Assembly: GCA_020634885.1 (NCBI GenBank)
Contig: JACKAW010000001.1
Location: 62,001-126,000 of the forward strand
Origin: Anaerolineales bacterium
Lineage (GTDB): Bacteria > Chloroflexota > Anaerolineae > Anaerolineales > Villigracilaceae
DNA: 64,000 bases
Reading direction: 5' to 3'
Positions 25,739 to 33,766 of the stretch are shown one piece after another. Position numbers and translations under genes: made by a program. Numbering within the stretch: position 1 is the stretch's first letter; every line of letters begins with the position of its first letter. Under the pieces are notes generated by a model. It searched no databases. It saw only the letters and a program-made list of their open reading frames with translations, and was not told the DNA's origin.

Positions 25739-25766
25739 ATTATAGCACTGGGGGAAAATAAGTCAA
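25739..25766 (-). promoter_or_regulatory. Promoter of the iscX-nuo operon
   Basis: On the minus strand, TTGACT (25761-25766), a 16-nt spacer and TATAAT (25739-25744) lie 33 nt upstream of the iscX ATG. It faces a plus-strand promoter for the SufR-like regulator in the same 219-nt region. Confidence 0.75.
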
Positions 25767-25787
25767 TTGAATTATGTAAAAATATAC

Positions 25788-25814
25788 TTGCATAAATAAG
25801 AATGTGAGTATAAT
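25788..25814 (+). promoter_or_regulatory. Putative promoter of the SufR-like regulator gene
   Basis: TTGCAT (25788-25793) and TATAAT (25809-25814) are separated by 15 nt. The leader to the ATG at 25926 would be about 105 nt. The short spacer makes this less certain than the opposite-strand promoter. Confidence 0.5.
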
Positions 25815-25925
25815 CACCTTGATCGGATGACATAACCGCCTCAAACTTAATTTAGGCTTGTTTCGGTTTTCTGATAGTTACTTTTTAACTGAAAGTTTCG
25901 CTCAGTGAAAATGCGTATAGTCACT

Positions 25926-26510
25926 ATGAATACTTCCCGCCAAAAAATCCTTTCTCATCTTCAAAAGACTCGTTCTGCTTCGGCGCGCGAGATTGCCCGC
26001 GCGTTAAAACTTTCTGCGCCAAATGTGCGGCATCATCTATCCGTCCTATGCTCGGATGGGCGCGTGGAGATGACGTCCACCCATAACCGCGAGGGGAGGG
26101 GCAGACCTGAAAAGGTGTACTCACTCTCGCAAGCGGCGTTGGGAGATAACCTGTCGGTGTTGCTTCAGGCTGTTTTATCGGCGGCAGGTTCAACGTTAAG
26201 TATGGAGGCGGTGGCGCATCTCGTTTTGGACGAGAGTCAATTTACAGGTCTTTCCATCAACCGGCGGCTGGCACTCCTTGTCGAAAAACTGAATGAGATG
26301 CATTACCAGGCACGCTGGGAGGCGGGAGGCAGTGGTCCCAGGGTGGTCTTTGGGCGCTGCCCGTATGTACAGGTGCTCGAAGGGCATTCTGAGATATGTA
26401 AAATGGATGAAATTTTATTAAAAAAGGCTTTGGAAAGGGATATTTCAGCTCTAAGAAAAGTGGAACCGCCTGGAAAAGATATCTGTCCATTTATTTTTCA
26501 AGTTGGATGA
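25926..26510 (+). CDS. SufR-like winged-helix regulator with C-terminal cysteine (Fe-S) site
   Basis: 194 residues. The N-terminal helix-turn-helix is ILSHLQKTRSASAREIARALKLSAPNVRHHLSVL, with a GRGRPEKVY wing. The C-terminal half has CPYVQVLEGHSEICKMD and CPFIF, the cysteine layout of SufR, which binds a Fe-S cluster and represses Fe-S assembly genes. It diverges from iscX-nuoB-nuoCD-nuoI, so control of that operon is likely, which is inference. GTG 25905 and ATG 25911 are alternative starts. A terminator lies about 105 nt past the stop. Confidence 0.78.
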   Translation: MNTSRQKILSHLQKTRSASAREIARALKLSAPNVRHHLSVLCSDGRVEMTSTHNREGRGRPEKVYSLSQAALGDNLSVLLQAVLSAAGSTLSMEAVAHLVLDESQFTGLSINRRLALLVEKLNEMHYQARWEAGGSGPRVVFGRCPYVQVLEGHSEICKMDEILLKKALERDISALRKVEPPGKDICPFIFQVG

Positions 26511-26615
26511 ATCGTAATAGCAGGCTGGCAAAAACCATATCGGGAAATGGTTTGCCACGACTTTTTGGCAGGTTTGAGCCTTCGGTAGTTTCTTTTACGT
26601 AAAGCATTGTGCTTC

Positions 26616-26653
26616 AAAAAAAAACGCGAAACTTAAGTTTCGCGTTTTTTTTT
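26616..26653. terminator. 38-bp perfect palindrome acting as a bidirectional terminator
   Basis: A9-CGCGAAACTT and its exact complement ending in T9 form an uninterrupted palindrome between the convergent regulator (ending 26510) and the first pilus operon (ending 26663). The remaining 105 nt upstream holds nothing recognised. Confidence 0.88.
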
Positions 26654-26662
26654 GAAATTATC

Positions 26663-28405
26663 CTATTGGTCGGTGATGATCGGCGTAAAGGTTGGCGGCA
26701 CGGGTGTGGGCGTTGGGGTGGCTGTGTTGTTTGGTGTCGGTGTACGCGTTGGCGTGCGTGTCGGTGTACGTGACGGCGTGAGAGTGATGGTTGGCGTATT
26801 TGTAGGCGTACGCGTGGGGGTAATGGTTGCTGTATTTGTAGGCGTGCGCGTTGGCGTGCGTGTTGGTGTGCGTGACGGCGTGGGTGTAATGGTTGCCGTG
26901 GGCGTGCGCGACGGCGTAAGCGTGATGGTTGCCGTGGGGGTACGCGACGGCGTGAGCGTAATAGTTGGCGTATTTGTAGCCGTACGCGTGGGTGTGCGTG
27001 ATGGCGTGAGTGTGATGGTAGGTGTGCGCGTAATCGTAGGCGTATTTGACGGCGTGGGTGTACGCGATGGCGTGAGTGTAATGGTAGGTGTGCGCGTAAT
27101 GGTTGGCGTACGCGATGCTGTAGGTGTACGAGATGGCGTGGGCGTACGAGATGGTGTGGGGGTGCCTGTGGCAGTGCGCGTTGGTGTAAGTGTACGCGTG
27201 GAAGTTGGTGTGGAAGTATAGTTGTTGTATGTAGCAGTAACGGGACATGTACCCCAATTTGGGTATGTGAACGTTAGCTCTACAGAGAATACAACAGTAT
27301 CTGTCCAGGTTGATGTGTTGGTGTCAGCGTCCCAAGTTAGCTGCTCGCCGTTATCTATTCTGTAGGCATCAGACATACTAATTGAACTTACTATATTGGG
27401 CGAAATCGTAATGCCGTTCCCGGAACTTCCAGACCCGTTCCAGTATCTGCCGCCACTGCCATTAAATTGAATGTAGTCAAAGTAGAAGCTAGTCAAGGGA
27501 GAAGGTGACCAGTTGAAGGTTGATGCCGTCAAATAGGCTGACGCTTGGTTGTTGTTGATGACTCGAACTGTAAAACTATCGCCACTTTTTCGAACCAAAT
27601 TTGCGAAAATTAAGCCGCATTGAGGTACCGGGGTGCTGGTGGGTGAAGGCGTATTACTCGGAGTCGAAGTAATGCTTGGGGTTAAGGTGGGTGTAGGGGT
27701 ATCGGTGTTGGTTGCTGTGGGGGTGCTGCTTTCTTCCACAAAGTTACCGCCGCCGCCTTCGGGGTTAGGCATGGGGAAGTTTGCGATTTGAGCAGTTTCA
27801 AAGGTTTCGTTTCTACCCGTTCGATAAGAGGCAAGGTGGATCATCGGTTCAAAGCCAAAAATGGGCAGGACGATAAAAGTAAAGTTGTAATCTGCCGCCA
27901 CGATCACCATATCGCCCGGGTTGCCTGCGCTTTCTGTGCCGCTGGTACATTGTGCGTATTTGGTGGCGCTGCCCATTTGAGGGCGGGTGAAATACAAGCC
28001 GATGGCATCTGCTACACTTCCGTCGGGCTCTGGACCGGCGCAAACAGTCACATTAAGATATTCGTTATCTGCCTGTGAGAGACCCTCATTGTAAGCAAAA
28101 CCGAGGATTACACGGCGGGTTTCATCTTCGATGGAAGGCAGACGGGCTGCGGTAATTTCGGCTTCGCGGTTATCGCCGGCGCAGGGGGTATCACTTGTGC
28201 AATACCCAAGATCGTATGACCCGGCAGATGCATAGCGAACCCCAAAACGGGTGGAATTTTCAAGAACCAACCATGCATAGAATAAACGCCCAAACTCAAT
28301 CACCCCCACCAGGAGGAGGACGAGAATGGGGATAATGAGCATGAATTCCACCATGGCTTGCGCATTTTTGGAATGCGGTACCTTATGTGCTCTTTGCGCG
28401 TTCAT
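26663..28405 (-). CDS. TadE-like pseudopilin with beta-domain and long Thr/Pro repeat tail
   Basis: 580 residues from ATG 28405. The N-terminal TadE segment (NAQAMVEFMLIIPILVLLLVGVIEFGRLFYAWL) has the conserved Glu within a hydrophobic helix. Residues to about 215 form the extracytoplasmic part. A TPTLTPSITSTPS linker leads to a beta-rich domain beginning PQCGLIFANLV (near residue 265). The last about 175 residues are degenerate Thr/Pro/Ser/Arg units (for example TPTITLTPSRTPT). Such tails are often O-glycosylated stalks, which is inference. It is the last gene of an operon with TadG and TadE genes at 28428-30740. Confidence 0.78.
   Translation of the reverse strand: MNAQRAHKVPHSKNAQAMVEFMLIIPILVLLLVGVIEFGRLFYAWLVLENSTRFGVRYASAGSYDLGYCTSDTPCAGDNREAEITAARLPSIEDETRRVILGFAYNEGLSQADNEYLNVTVCAGPEPDGSVADAIGLYFTRPQMGSATKYAQCTSGTESAGNPGDMVIVAADYNFTFIVLPIFGFEPMIHLASYRTGRNETFETAQIANFPMPNPEGGGGNFVEESSTPTATNTDTPTPTLTPSITSTPSNTPSPTSTPVPQCGLIFANLVRKSGDSFTVRVINNNQASAYLTASTFNWSPSPLTSFYFDYIQFNGSGGRYWNGSGSSGNGITISPNIVSSISMSDAYRIDNGEQLTWDADTNTSTWTDTVVFSVELTFTYPNWGTCPVTATYNNYTSTPTSTRTLTPTRTATGTPTPSRTPTPSRTPTASRTPTITRTPTITLTPSRTPTPSNTPTITRTPTITLTPSRTPTRTATNTPTITLTPSRTPTATITLTPSRTPTATITPTPSRTPTRTPTRTPTNTATITPTRTPTNTPTITLTPSRTPTRTPTRTPTPNNTATPTPTPVPPTFTPIITDQ
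26700..27215. repeat. Low-complexity tandem repeat coding for the Thr/Pro tail
   Basis: About 515 bp of degenerate GT/GC-rich units of 12-18 bp (variants of GGCGTGAGTGTGATGGTA on the plus strand) encode TPT/SRT repeats on the minus strand. Units vary in order and number, which is typical of slippage- or recombination-prone minisatellites in cell-surface genes. Confidence 0.8.
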
Positions 28406-28427
28406 AATCAATAAAGTCTCCGTTATT

Positions 28428-30065
28428 TTATTCTGAGATTTTGGTGGAAATGTTTTGTGCGATGATCTCAAAGATGTTTTGTAGGGTCAGGTTATTTGGC
28501 GCAAAGAAATACTCGCCATGGTTGATGGTTGGGTTGAGGTCATTTCCGGCGTCTCGCGCAATATAGCGAAGTAAGTATTCTGCTTCGCCGCACTGGCGAT
28601 CTCCTGTTGTTGTTTCGACAACACAGGGGGTTGTGGGAGTTCCGTTTGATTGTGTTCTAACGCCGTTACCCAGCCCAATCGTATATATTGTAACGCCATC
28701 GCCGCTTTTTAAGGCGGCTAGTTGGTCTGCCATATCACGCGCAAAATCGTCGGCATCGTAAATGTTAACAACTTCGACCACCTCGCTGAGTGGGTTTGTG
28801 TAGGAGGCTGTATCACCAGGATCATGGCGTGTATCCGGATAGGGGTCGCGGCAGAGTTTTGGCAATGGTGGGCTCAGAGGGGCTTTTACATGCTCGACGT
28901 CGTCCATGTTAAGCGAACCCAGCCAGGTATTTTCAGGACAGAACCCGTTCGGAAATTCATCGGTTGCAGTTGTGGAGTTAGCTGCTCCACTGGCTAATAA
29001 TACAGAGACCCACAAAGACTCGGTGCGTTGGTTGCTTTCGTCACCGCTCCCAGAGTATGCATTTTGTGCGAGTTGGAGCATTCCTCCGATATTACTGGAG
29101 GGGCAGGAAGATGGATCGGAATTGGGATCGTAAGCATTTATCTGAAGCTGAAAGATCTGACAGATGGGACGATTGAAGACGGGTGGGTCGCCGAAGTACT
29201 CAAGGCATTCGCCGGGTGTGTACGTTTTATCACAGATACGCGGCTGAAACACCTTCAAATCATCGATGGCATTGATGATATTTGCTTCATTAAAAGATAA
29301 TGGCAAAACCGGATATGGAACACGGGTAACAGCAGAGGAGATGTCAGTTGCCTGTCCGGTCATAGCAACCACCGCGACACGGTCGTAGCCAAAGTAAATC
29401 AATGATTCTACGAAGTCTATTGCGACATCCTTGACGGCGCGCAGAGGTTGGCAGTTGTCCGCGGCGTTACACACCCGTGGGTCATCGCCTGTATCTGGGG
29501 TGGGTGAGTTACTGGAGTCGCCATCGGCATCGGTTGTTTCATATGCCATCGAACCGGAGGTGTCGATCATCAATACCAGGTCTATGGTGGCTGCTTCGCC
29601 GATGGATGTGACGGTCAACGATGTGCCGTTGATCCCCATCACTCTCATGAATGCAAATTGAACATCTGCCGTTGCGGTTACTTCCACAAGTTTTCTGTTT
29701 TCAATGGGATTGCCTGTAGGGTCTGGGTTACACAGCGCAGGTCGGTCCGTTGTATCTTCGCATGTGCGAATAACAACATCGCTTACGTTGCTGATCTGGT
29801 TGATGCTTAAGAAACTCCAAACGGCGTTTTCCATGGCTTGTACGTTCAGGTCGCCTGTGTTGGGATCGGGACGGAATTCCTGTGCCGCGGCTACAGCGGC
29901 GGCATCTACGCTTCGCTTGAGTTTGCCGTATTCGATCATTAATACACCGGTATCAAGAACCAGCCCTGCTGCGGCGACCAGCCCAATAAATGCGACCGTA
30001 ATTAAGACGATGGCTTGTCCACGTTCTTTCTTGCTGGAATTTGTTTTCTTGAATAATGGTTTCAT
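28428..30065 (-). CDS. TadG-like pilus assembly protein with von Willebrand A domain
   Basis: 545 residues. RGQAIVLITVAFIGLVAAAGLVLDTG is the TadG/Flp-type N-terminal membrane helix, followed by DAAAVAAAQE. From about residue 160 a VWA domain begins with IDLVLMIDTSGSM (MIDAS DxSxS, Asp168) and a later TIGLGNGV strand. A large cysteine-containing insertion lies between. In Tad systems TadG anchors or caps the pilus, and a VWA module suggests metal-dependent adhesion. It sits 6 nt after the TadE gene at 30072 and 22 nt before the next. Confidence 0.8.
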   Translation of the reverse strand: MKPLFKKTNSSKKERGQAIVLITVAFIGLVAAAGLVLDTGVLMIEYGKLKRSVDAAAVAAAQEFRPDPNTGDLNVQAMENAVWSFLSINQISNVSDVVIRTCEDTTDRPALCNPDPTGNPIENRKLVEVTATADVQFAFMRVMGINGTSLTVTSIGEAATIDLVLMIDTSGSMAYETTDADGDSSNSPTPDTGDDPRVCNAADNCQPLRAVKDVAIDFVESLIYFGYDRVAVVAMTGQATDISSAVTRVPYPVLPLSFNEANIINAIDDLKVFQPRICDKTYTPGECLEYFGDPPVFNRPICQIFQLQINAYDPNSDPSSCPSSNIGGMLQLAQNAYSGSGDESNQRTESLWVSVLLASGAANSTTATDEFPNGFCPENTWLGSLNMDDVEHVKAPLSPPLPKLCRDPYPDTRHDPGDTASYTNPLSEVVEVVNIYDADDFARDMADQLAALKSGDGVTIYTIGLGNGVRTQSNGTPTTPCVVETTTGDRQCGEAEYLLRYIARDAGNDLNPTINHGEYFFAPNNLTLQNIFEIIAQNISTKISE

Positions 30066-30071
30066 AAGCGG

Positions 30072-30740
30072 TTAATTTTGGTCGAAAGGTTTTGCGTAAA
30101 TGGTGGGCATGACAACTGAAACGTATACCATACTGGGGTTTCCAGGAGAGAAGAGGGGCTGTGTCCAGGGGAGGTTGAGCGTGCCTTCGTAACCGTAATA
30201 TAGCTCAATGATCAAAAGACCCGCATCGGAGGGTTCTTGTCCATTTGAGACAATAAAACTCTCAATGTTCTCATCGGAGTAATTGGTGGGGGGATTGGTG
30301 GCGCCAAAGTGCTTGTAGTAAAGCCCGTCGGAAAACCTGGTAATACTTACGATCGAATCGGGATCGGTGCTTTCGTCTACTTCCACGCCGATCAACGAGA
30401 TCAATATGTTGTCACGATCTGCAAGCATGACGATCTGCCTGCTTTCTATATCTCCTGGAGGCGCAAGCAGCTCAACGATATAGGCGGCTGCGTCTTGAAA
30501 AAAAACCAGATTGGGCGCGCCATCTGCGTCAAATGGGTTAACTGTGCTGTATCTGCGTGACGCCGTTCGGGCGGCATCTTGGAGTGATAGGTACGTATTG
30601 AGCATAAAGCCAAATTCCACCATGCCGGTGAATAATAAAATGATCACAGGCAGAGAAATGGCAAACTCAACCAAACTCTGGGCGCGCGTTTTTTTGTTTG
30701 TGTTGAAAAAAGAGGAGAATTTCTTAAAAAAAAGTTTCAT
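30072..30740 (-). CDS. TadE-like minor pilin
   Basis: 222 residues. After a basic N-terminus, RAQSLVEFAISLPVIILLFTGMVEFGFMLNTYLSLQDAARTASRR is the typical TadE prepilin region with Glu in the hydrophobic helix. The rest is an extracytoplasmic domain without a known family. It is the first gene of the first pilus operon. The 222-nt gap upstream (30741-30962) is AT-rich and contains no gene that I can support. Confidence 0.8.
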   Translation of the reverse strand: MKLFFKKFSSFFNTNKKTRAQSLVEFAISLPVIILLFTGMVEFGFMLNTYLSLQDAARTASRRYSTVNPFDADGAPNLVFFQDAAAYIVELLAPPGDIESRQIVMLADRDNILISLIGVEVDESTDPDSIVSITRFSDGLYYKHFGATNPPTNYSDENIESFIVSNGQEPSDAGLLIIELYYGYEGTLNLPWTQPLFSPGNPSMVYVSVVMPTIYAKPFDQN

Positions 30741-30962
30741 TTTAACGATTAGGGCACCTTGATAAAAATTTTACGATGGTTATGAAAAATGGGATTTGGT
30801 GCAGGGCGGTGGTGGGGGTGTTGTGTTTGCCGTATTGCTTGGGTACACACGAATCCAAAAATAAAATCCTTAATTATTATAAGCTATTTTTAATTTACAA
30901 GAAATACGCAAGAATTTTGCAATATTATCATTTTTGTAAGAAATTTACCCGGGGGCAGCCTG

Positions 30963-31394
30963 TTAGTTTGCTCTAAAATCCAGTTGAATCGCCTCGACTT
31001 TTGCGGCTGCCAGGAAGTTGACCGCGTTTTCGTCGGTGCGATAGGCAACATTGTAAACAATGCGGGTGACGCCTGCGTTAATGAGCGCTTTGGTGCAATT
31101 GATGCAAGGCAGGTGGGTGACGTAGCATGTCGCTCCACGGGTCGAAACGCCATGAAGCGCTGCCTGAATGATGGCGTTCGTTTCGGCATGAATGGTGCGG
31201 ACGCAATGCCCCTCCACCATTAAATGCCCGATCTCGTCACAATGTTCCTGTCCGGCGGGTGAGCCGTTGAAACCGGTGGTGAGGATGCGTTTCTCGCGCA
31301 CCAGTACACAGCCTACAAAGGCGCGGTCACAGGTGCTGCGTTCAGAAACTGCGAAAGCGATTTTCATAAAGTACGAATCCCAGTCAGGGCGCAT
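30963..31394 (-). CDS. Deoxycytidylate (dCMP) deaminase
   Basis: 143 residues. It converts dCMP to dUMP for dTMP synthesis. The zinc site is HAETNAIIQAA (His and catalytic Glu) and PCINCTKAL (two Cys). The N-terminal WDSYFMKIAFAVSERSTCDRAFVGCVLVR matches dCMP deaminases (ComEB/Dcd type) better than riboflavin or tRNA deaminases. GGAGG lies 6 nt before the ATG. The gene lies between the first pilus operon and glmS. Confidence 0.88.
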   Translation of the reverse strand: MRPDWDSYFMKIAFAVSERSTCDRAFVGCVLVREKRILTTGFNGSPAGQEHCDEIGHLMVEGHCVRTIHAETNAIIQAALHGVSTRGATCYVTHLPCINCTKALINAGVTRIVYNVAYRTDENAVNFLAAAKVEAIQLDFRAN

Positions 31395-31496
31395 GGGGTT
31401 CCTCCAGAATTTTGTCGATTTTCATGGGTTTGGATACGGGCGAATCTCCAAATTGGAGGATTCTCTTTCAGTGTAGCCCAAGGTTTGGAGCGTTGA

Positions 31497-31532
31497 GGCA
31501 AGCCCCCGCTTCGTGTGAGGCGGGGGCTTGCC
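31497..31532. terminator. Strong 13-bp GC-rich hairpin downstream of glmS
   Basis: GGCAAGCCCCCGC (31497-31509) and GCGGGGGCTTGCC (31520-31532) form a perfect stem. The T5 run follows it on the plus strand, the wrong side for glmS, yet no plus-strand gene enters. It may still stop or process the glmS mRNA. A smaller hairpin (CTCCAA/TTGGAG) lies at 31446-31459. Confidence 0.55.
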
Positions 31533-31542
31533 TTTTTCCTAT

Positions 31543-33384
31543 CTATTCCACTGTAACTGATTTTGCGAGGTTGCGCGGCTGGTCTACATCCAAGCCACGG
31601 GTGGTGGCAATGTGGTATGCCAGCAATTGCAACGGTAGGACGGTTGCCACTGGCGAGAGCATCCATGGTGCATCTGGGATCCAGAGCACATGGTCTGCCA
31701 TGCTGCGGACGAGTTCGTCTCCTTCTGTTGCTACTGCCACTACAATTCCGCCGCGAGCCTTGGCTTGTTGTATTTGCGAGATCATTTTTTCATGCCAGGG
31801 GTCTTTGGGGGCGATGCAAATTACTGGCATTTCTTCGTCAATAAGCGCAATGGGACCGTGCTTCATTTCGCCCGCAGGATACCCCTCTGCGTGGATGTAC
31901 GAAATTTCTTTGAGCTTTAACGCGCCTTCGTATGCAATTGGCATATTAATGCCGCGACCGAGATATAAACAGCCTTTGATGTCTTTGAGCGCGTGCGCCA
32001 CTTTTTCGATCTCTGCCTCAGAGTCCAATACCCGTCCGGCGAGATCAGGTACAAGGCGAAGGTCTGCGACCAGTTCATGGCGGGTCTTTTCATCGATGAC
32101 GCCGCGCAGGTCTGCAAGCAGAATGGCGAGCATGTACTGGTCTACAAGCGGGGCAGAAAATGCCTTTGTAGAAGCCACGCCAATTTCGGGTCCGGTTTGC
32201 ATGGAGATGTATCCATCTGCGACCCGCATGGCTTGCGACCCAATGGCATTGACGATGCTCCAGATAATGCCGCCTTTTTTGCGTCCTTCTTCCATGGCGG
32301 CGAGGGTATCTGCGGTTTCGCCAGATTGAGAGATGGCGAGGATGACAGTGTTCTCGTCCACAATCGGATCGCTGTAGCGGAATTCTGAACCGATGACAAC
32401 TTCCACCGGTATGCGTGCAATTTTTTCAATGAGATACTTGCCGACCATACCGGCATACGCCGCCGTGCCGCAGGCTGTGATGTAAATGCGTTGAATTCTT
32501 TTTGCGAGTTCTGGTGTGAGGTTTAGCTCAGGGAGTCGAATGCGCCCTTCGTTAAAATCCACGCGTCCGGCGAGGGTGTCGGTCAACGCGCGGACTTGCT
32601 CGTGAATTTCCTTCTGCATAAAGTGGCGGTATTCGCCTTTTTCGGCTGAGACGGCATCGAACGCAATGGTGTGAATTTCAGGCTCAACCGGCTCACCGTC
32701 AATGGTCTCAATGCGAATGCTGTCTTTTGTCAGCACAACCATCTGCCTGGATTCAAGAAAGATCATCTTGCGGGTGTGTTCCAAAATGGCAGGGGTATCT
32801 GAAGCGAGGAAGTTTTCGCCTTCTCCGATACCCACCACTACGCCGCCGGCATTGCCGATACGGGCTGCAATGATTTTATCCGGCTCGTCTGGGGTGATTA
32901 ATAAAACCACGTTTGCGCCTTCGATCTGTTTGAACGTGCGCCGCGCTGCTTCCTCAAATGAAATACCCGAAGATTTATGATTTTCGGCAAGGTGGACGAT
33001 GGTCTCTGTATCGGTATCGGAGTTAAAGGTTACGCCTTCTGCGCCAAGTTCATCCTTCAGTTCCAAAAAATTTTCGACAATGCCGTTGTGAACCACGACC
33101 ATTTTGCCGGTATTGCTGATATGCGGGTGGGCATTGCGCGCAGAAGGCGCTCCATGCGTTGCCCAGCGGGTGTGCCCAATACCAGGCGCGCCGTTCAAAG
33201 GCGACTTGCTTACGAGATCTACTAGCTGCTGCAATTTGCCTGCATCACGTCTTACATCGATTTTGCCGTTATTAACCACAGCAACACCTGCCGAGTCATA
33301 GCCGCGATATTCCAGGCGTTTCAAGCCATTAAGAATGATCGGAGTCGCATCACGCGGTCCGACATATCCAACGATTCCACACAT
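31543..33384 (-). CDS. glmS: Glutamine--fructose-6-phosphate aminotransferase (isomerizing)
   Basis: 613 residues. It makes glucosamine-6-phosphate for cell-wall and glycan synthesis. ATG 33384 gives the mature start MCGIVGYVG with the catalytic Cys2 of the Ntn amidotransferase. HTRWATHGAPS follows. Two SIS domains form the isomerase half (SQSGETADTLAAMEEGRKKGG; GRGINMPIAYEGALKLKEISYIHAEGYPAGEMKHGP). The end DQPRNLAKSVTVE is canonical. GGAGG lies 8 nt before the start. A glmS ribozyme lies in the leader. Confidence 0.97.
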   Translation of the reverse strand: MCGIVGYVGPRDATPIILNGLKRLEYRGYDSAGVAVVNNGKIDVRRDAGKLQQLVDLVSKSPLNGAPGIGHTRWATHGAPSARNAHPHISNTGKMVVVHNGIVENFLELKDELGAEGVTFNSDTDTETIVHLAENHKSSGISFEEAARRTFKQIEGANVVLLITPDEPDKIIAARIGNAGGVVVGIGEGENFLASDTPAILEHTRKMIFLESRQMVVLTKDSIRIETIDGEPVEPEIHTIAFDAVSAEKGEYRHFMQKEIHEQVRALTDTLAGRVDFNEGRIRLPELNLTPELAKRIQRIYITACGTAAYAGMVGKYLIEKIARIPVEVVIGSEFRYSDPIVDENTVILAISQSGETADTLAAMEEGRKKGGIIWSIVNAIGSQAMRVADGYISMQTGPEIGVASTKAFSAPLVDQYMLAILLADLRGVIDEKTRHELVADLRLVPDLAGRVLDSEAEIEKVAHALKDIKGCLYLGRGINMPIAYEGALKLKEISYIHAEGYPAGEMKHGPIALIDEEMPVICIAPKDPWHEKMISQIQQAKARGGIVVAVATEGDELVRSMADHVLWIPDAPWMLSPVATVLPLQLLAYHIATTRGLDVDQPRNLAKSVTVE

Positions 33385-33477
33385 AGGGGATTCCTCCAAA
33401 TTAATTTGAAAATACAGGATGAAGAACCGGGCGGCTCAAACCAAGCCGAACCCTGCTCTTACAGCCCAAGGTTTTGC

Positions 33478-33681
33478 CACGCCTTGAGTTTTACTCCACG
33501 GTTGCCCATGGTTTTTGTGCTCAAGATTTCATTAGGAGGGAAAGAATGACGGGTTATGGCGAACCCGGAAGGCTTCCGCTGAACTTTCGATTTTCGGATA
33601 TTTTCATATCCTTGGCTCCATCTCGCAATGGAGAACCTTCATCCTCGTCAACCCGATGCTATATCGGGTTCATGCGCTGAC
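33478..33681 (-). ncRNA. glmS ribozyme (glucosamine-6-phosphate-activated self-cleaving leader)
   Basis: The minus strand upstream of glmS carries the signatures of this ribozyme. A cleavage context A|GCGC lies between 33678 and 33677. P2 follows (GAACCCGAT pairing with ATCGGGTT), then the conserved GTTGACGAGGATG and the core AATCGAAAGTTC-AGCGGAAGCC. P4 is CGGGTT/AACCCG, and a 3' domain contains a hairpin with a GCAA tetraloop (CCATGG/CCGTGG) inside a CTTGAG/CTCAAG stem. Glucosamine-6-phosphate triggers cleavage and mRNA decay in known examples, giving feedback on glmS. Compared with the Bacillus type, about 42 nt (33592-33633) are inserted as two hairpins, one with a GAAA tetraloop. Ends are approximate. 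Confidence 0.88.
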
Positions 33682-33741
33682 TTTCCCTTAATCCAATTTA
33701 TTTCTTGCACCTCCTTTGCTTATCTTCGGTAACGGGCGAAG

Positions 33742-33747
33742 ATTATA
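33742..33747 (-). promoter_or_regulatory. -10 box of the glmS ribozyme transcript
   Basis: TATAAT on the minus strand lies 64 nt upstream of the ribozyme cleavage site. A 7-bp hairpin (33722-33728 and 33737-33743) overlaps its start. No clear -35 was seen. Confidence 0.55.
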
Positions 33748-33766
33748 TCGTAAAAAGTGAGACAAA

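Noticed and set aside
26700..27215. Possible CRISPR array
   Set aside because: Units are 12-18 bp, degenerate and without unique spacers, and they encode Thr/Pro repeats in frame. No cas gene is nearby.
26652..27221. Plus-strand open frame of GV/RV repeats
   Set aside because: It is the antisense shadow of the Thr/Pro repeat in the TadE-like gene. Low complexity explains the open frame.
30776..30976. Small plus-strand frame before the dCMP deaminase gene
   Set aside because: No ribosome site, no domain, AT-rich upstream gap.
31497..31532. glmS rho-independent terminator
   Set aside because: The stem is strong, but the T-run lies on the wrong strand for glmS. Kept only as a low-confidence terminator-like hairpin.
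33474..33680. Small plus-strand open frame
   Set aside because: It overlaps the glmS ribozyme on the other strand and has no ribosome site or similarity.
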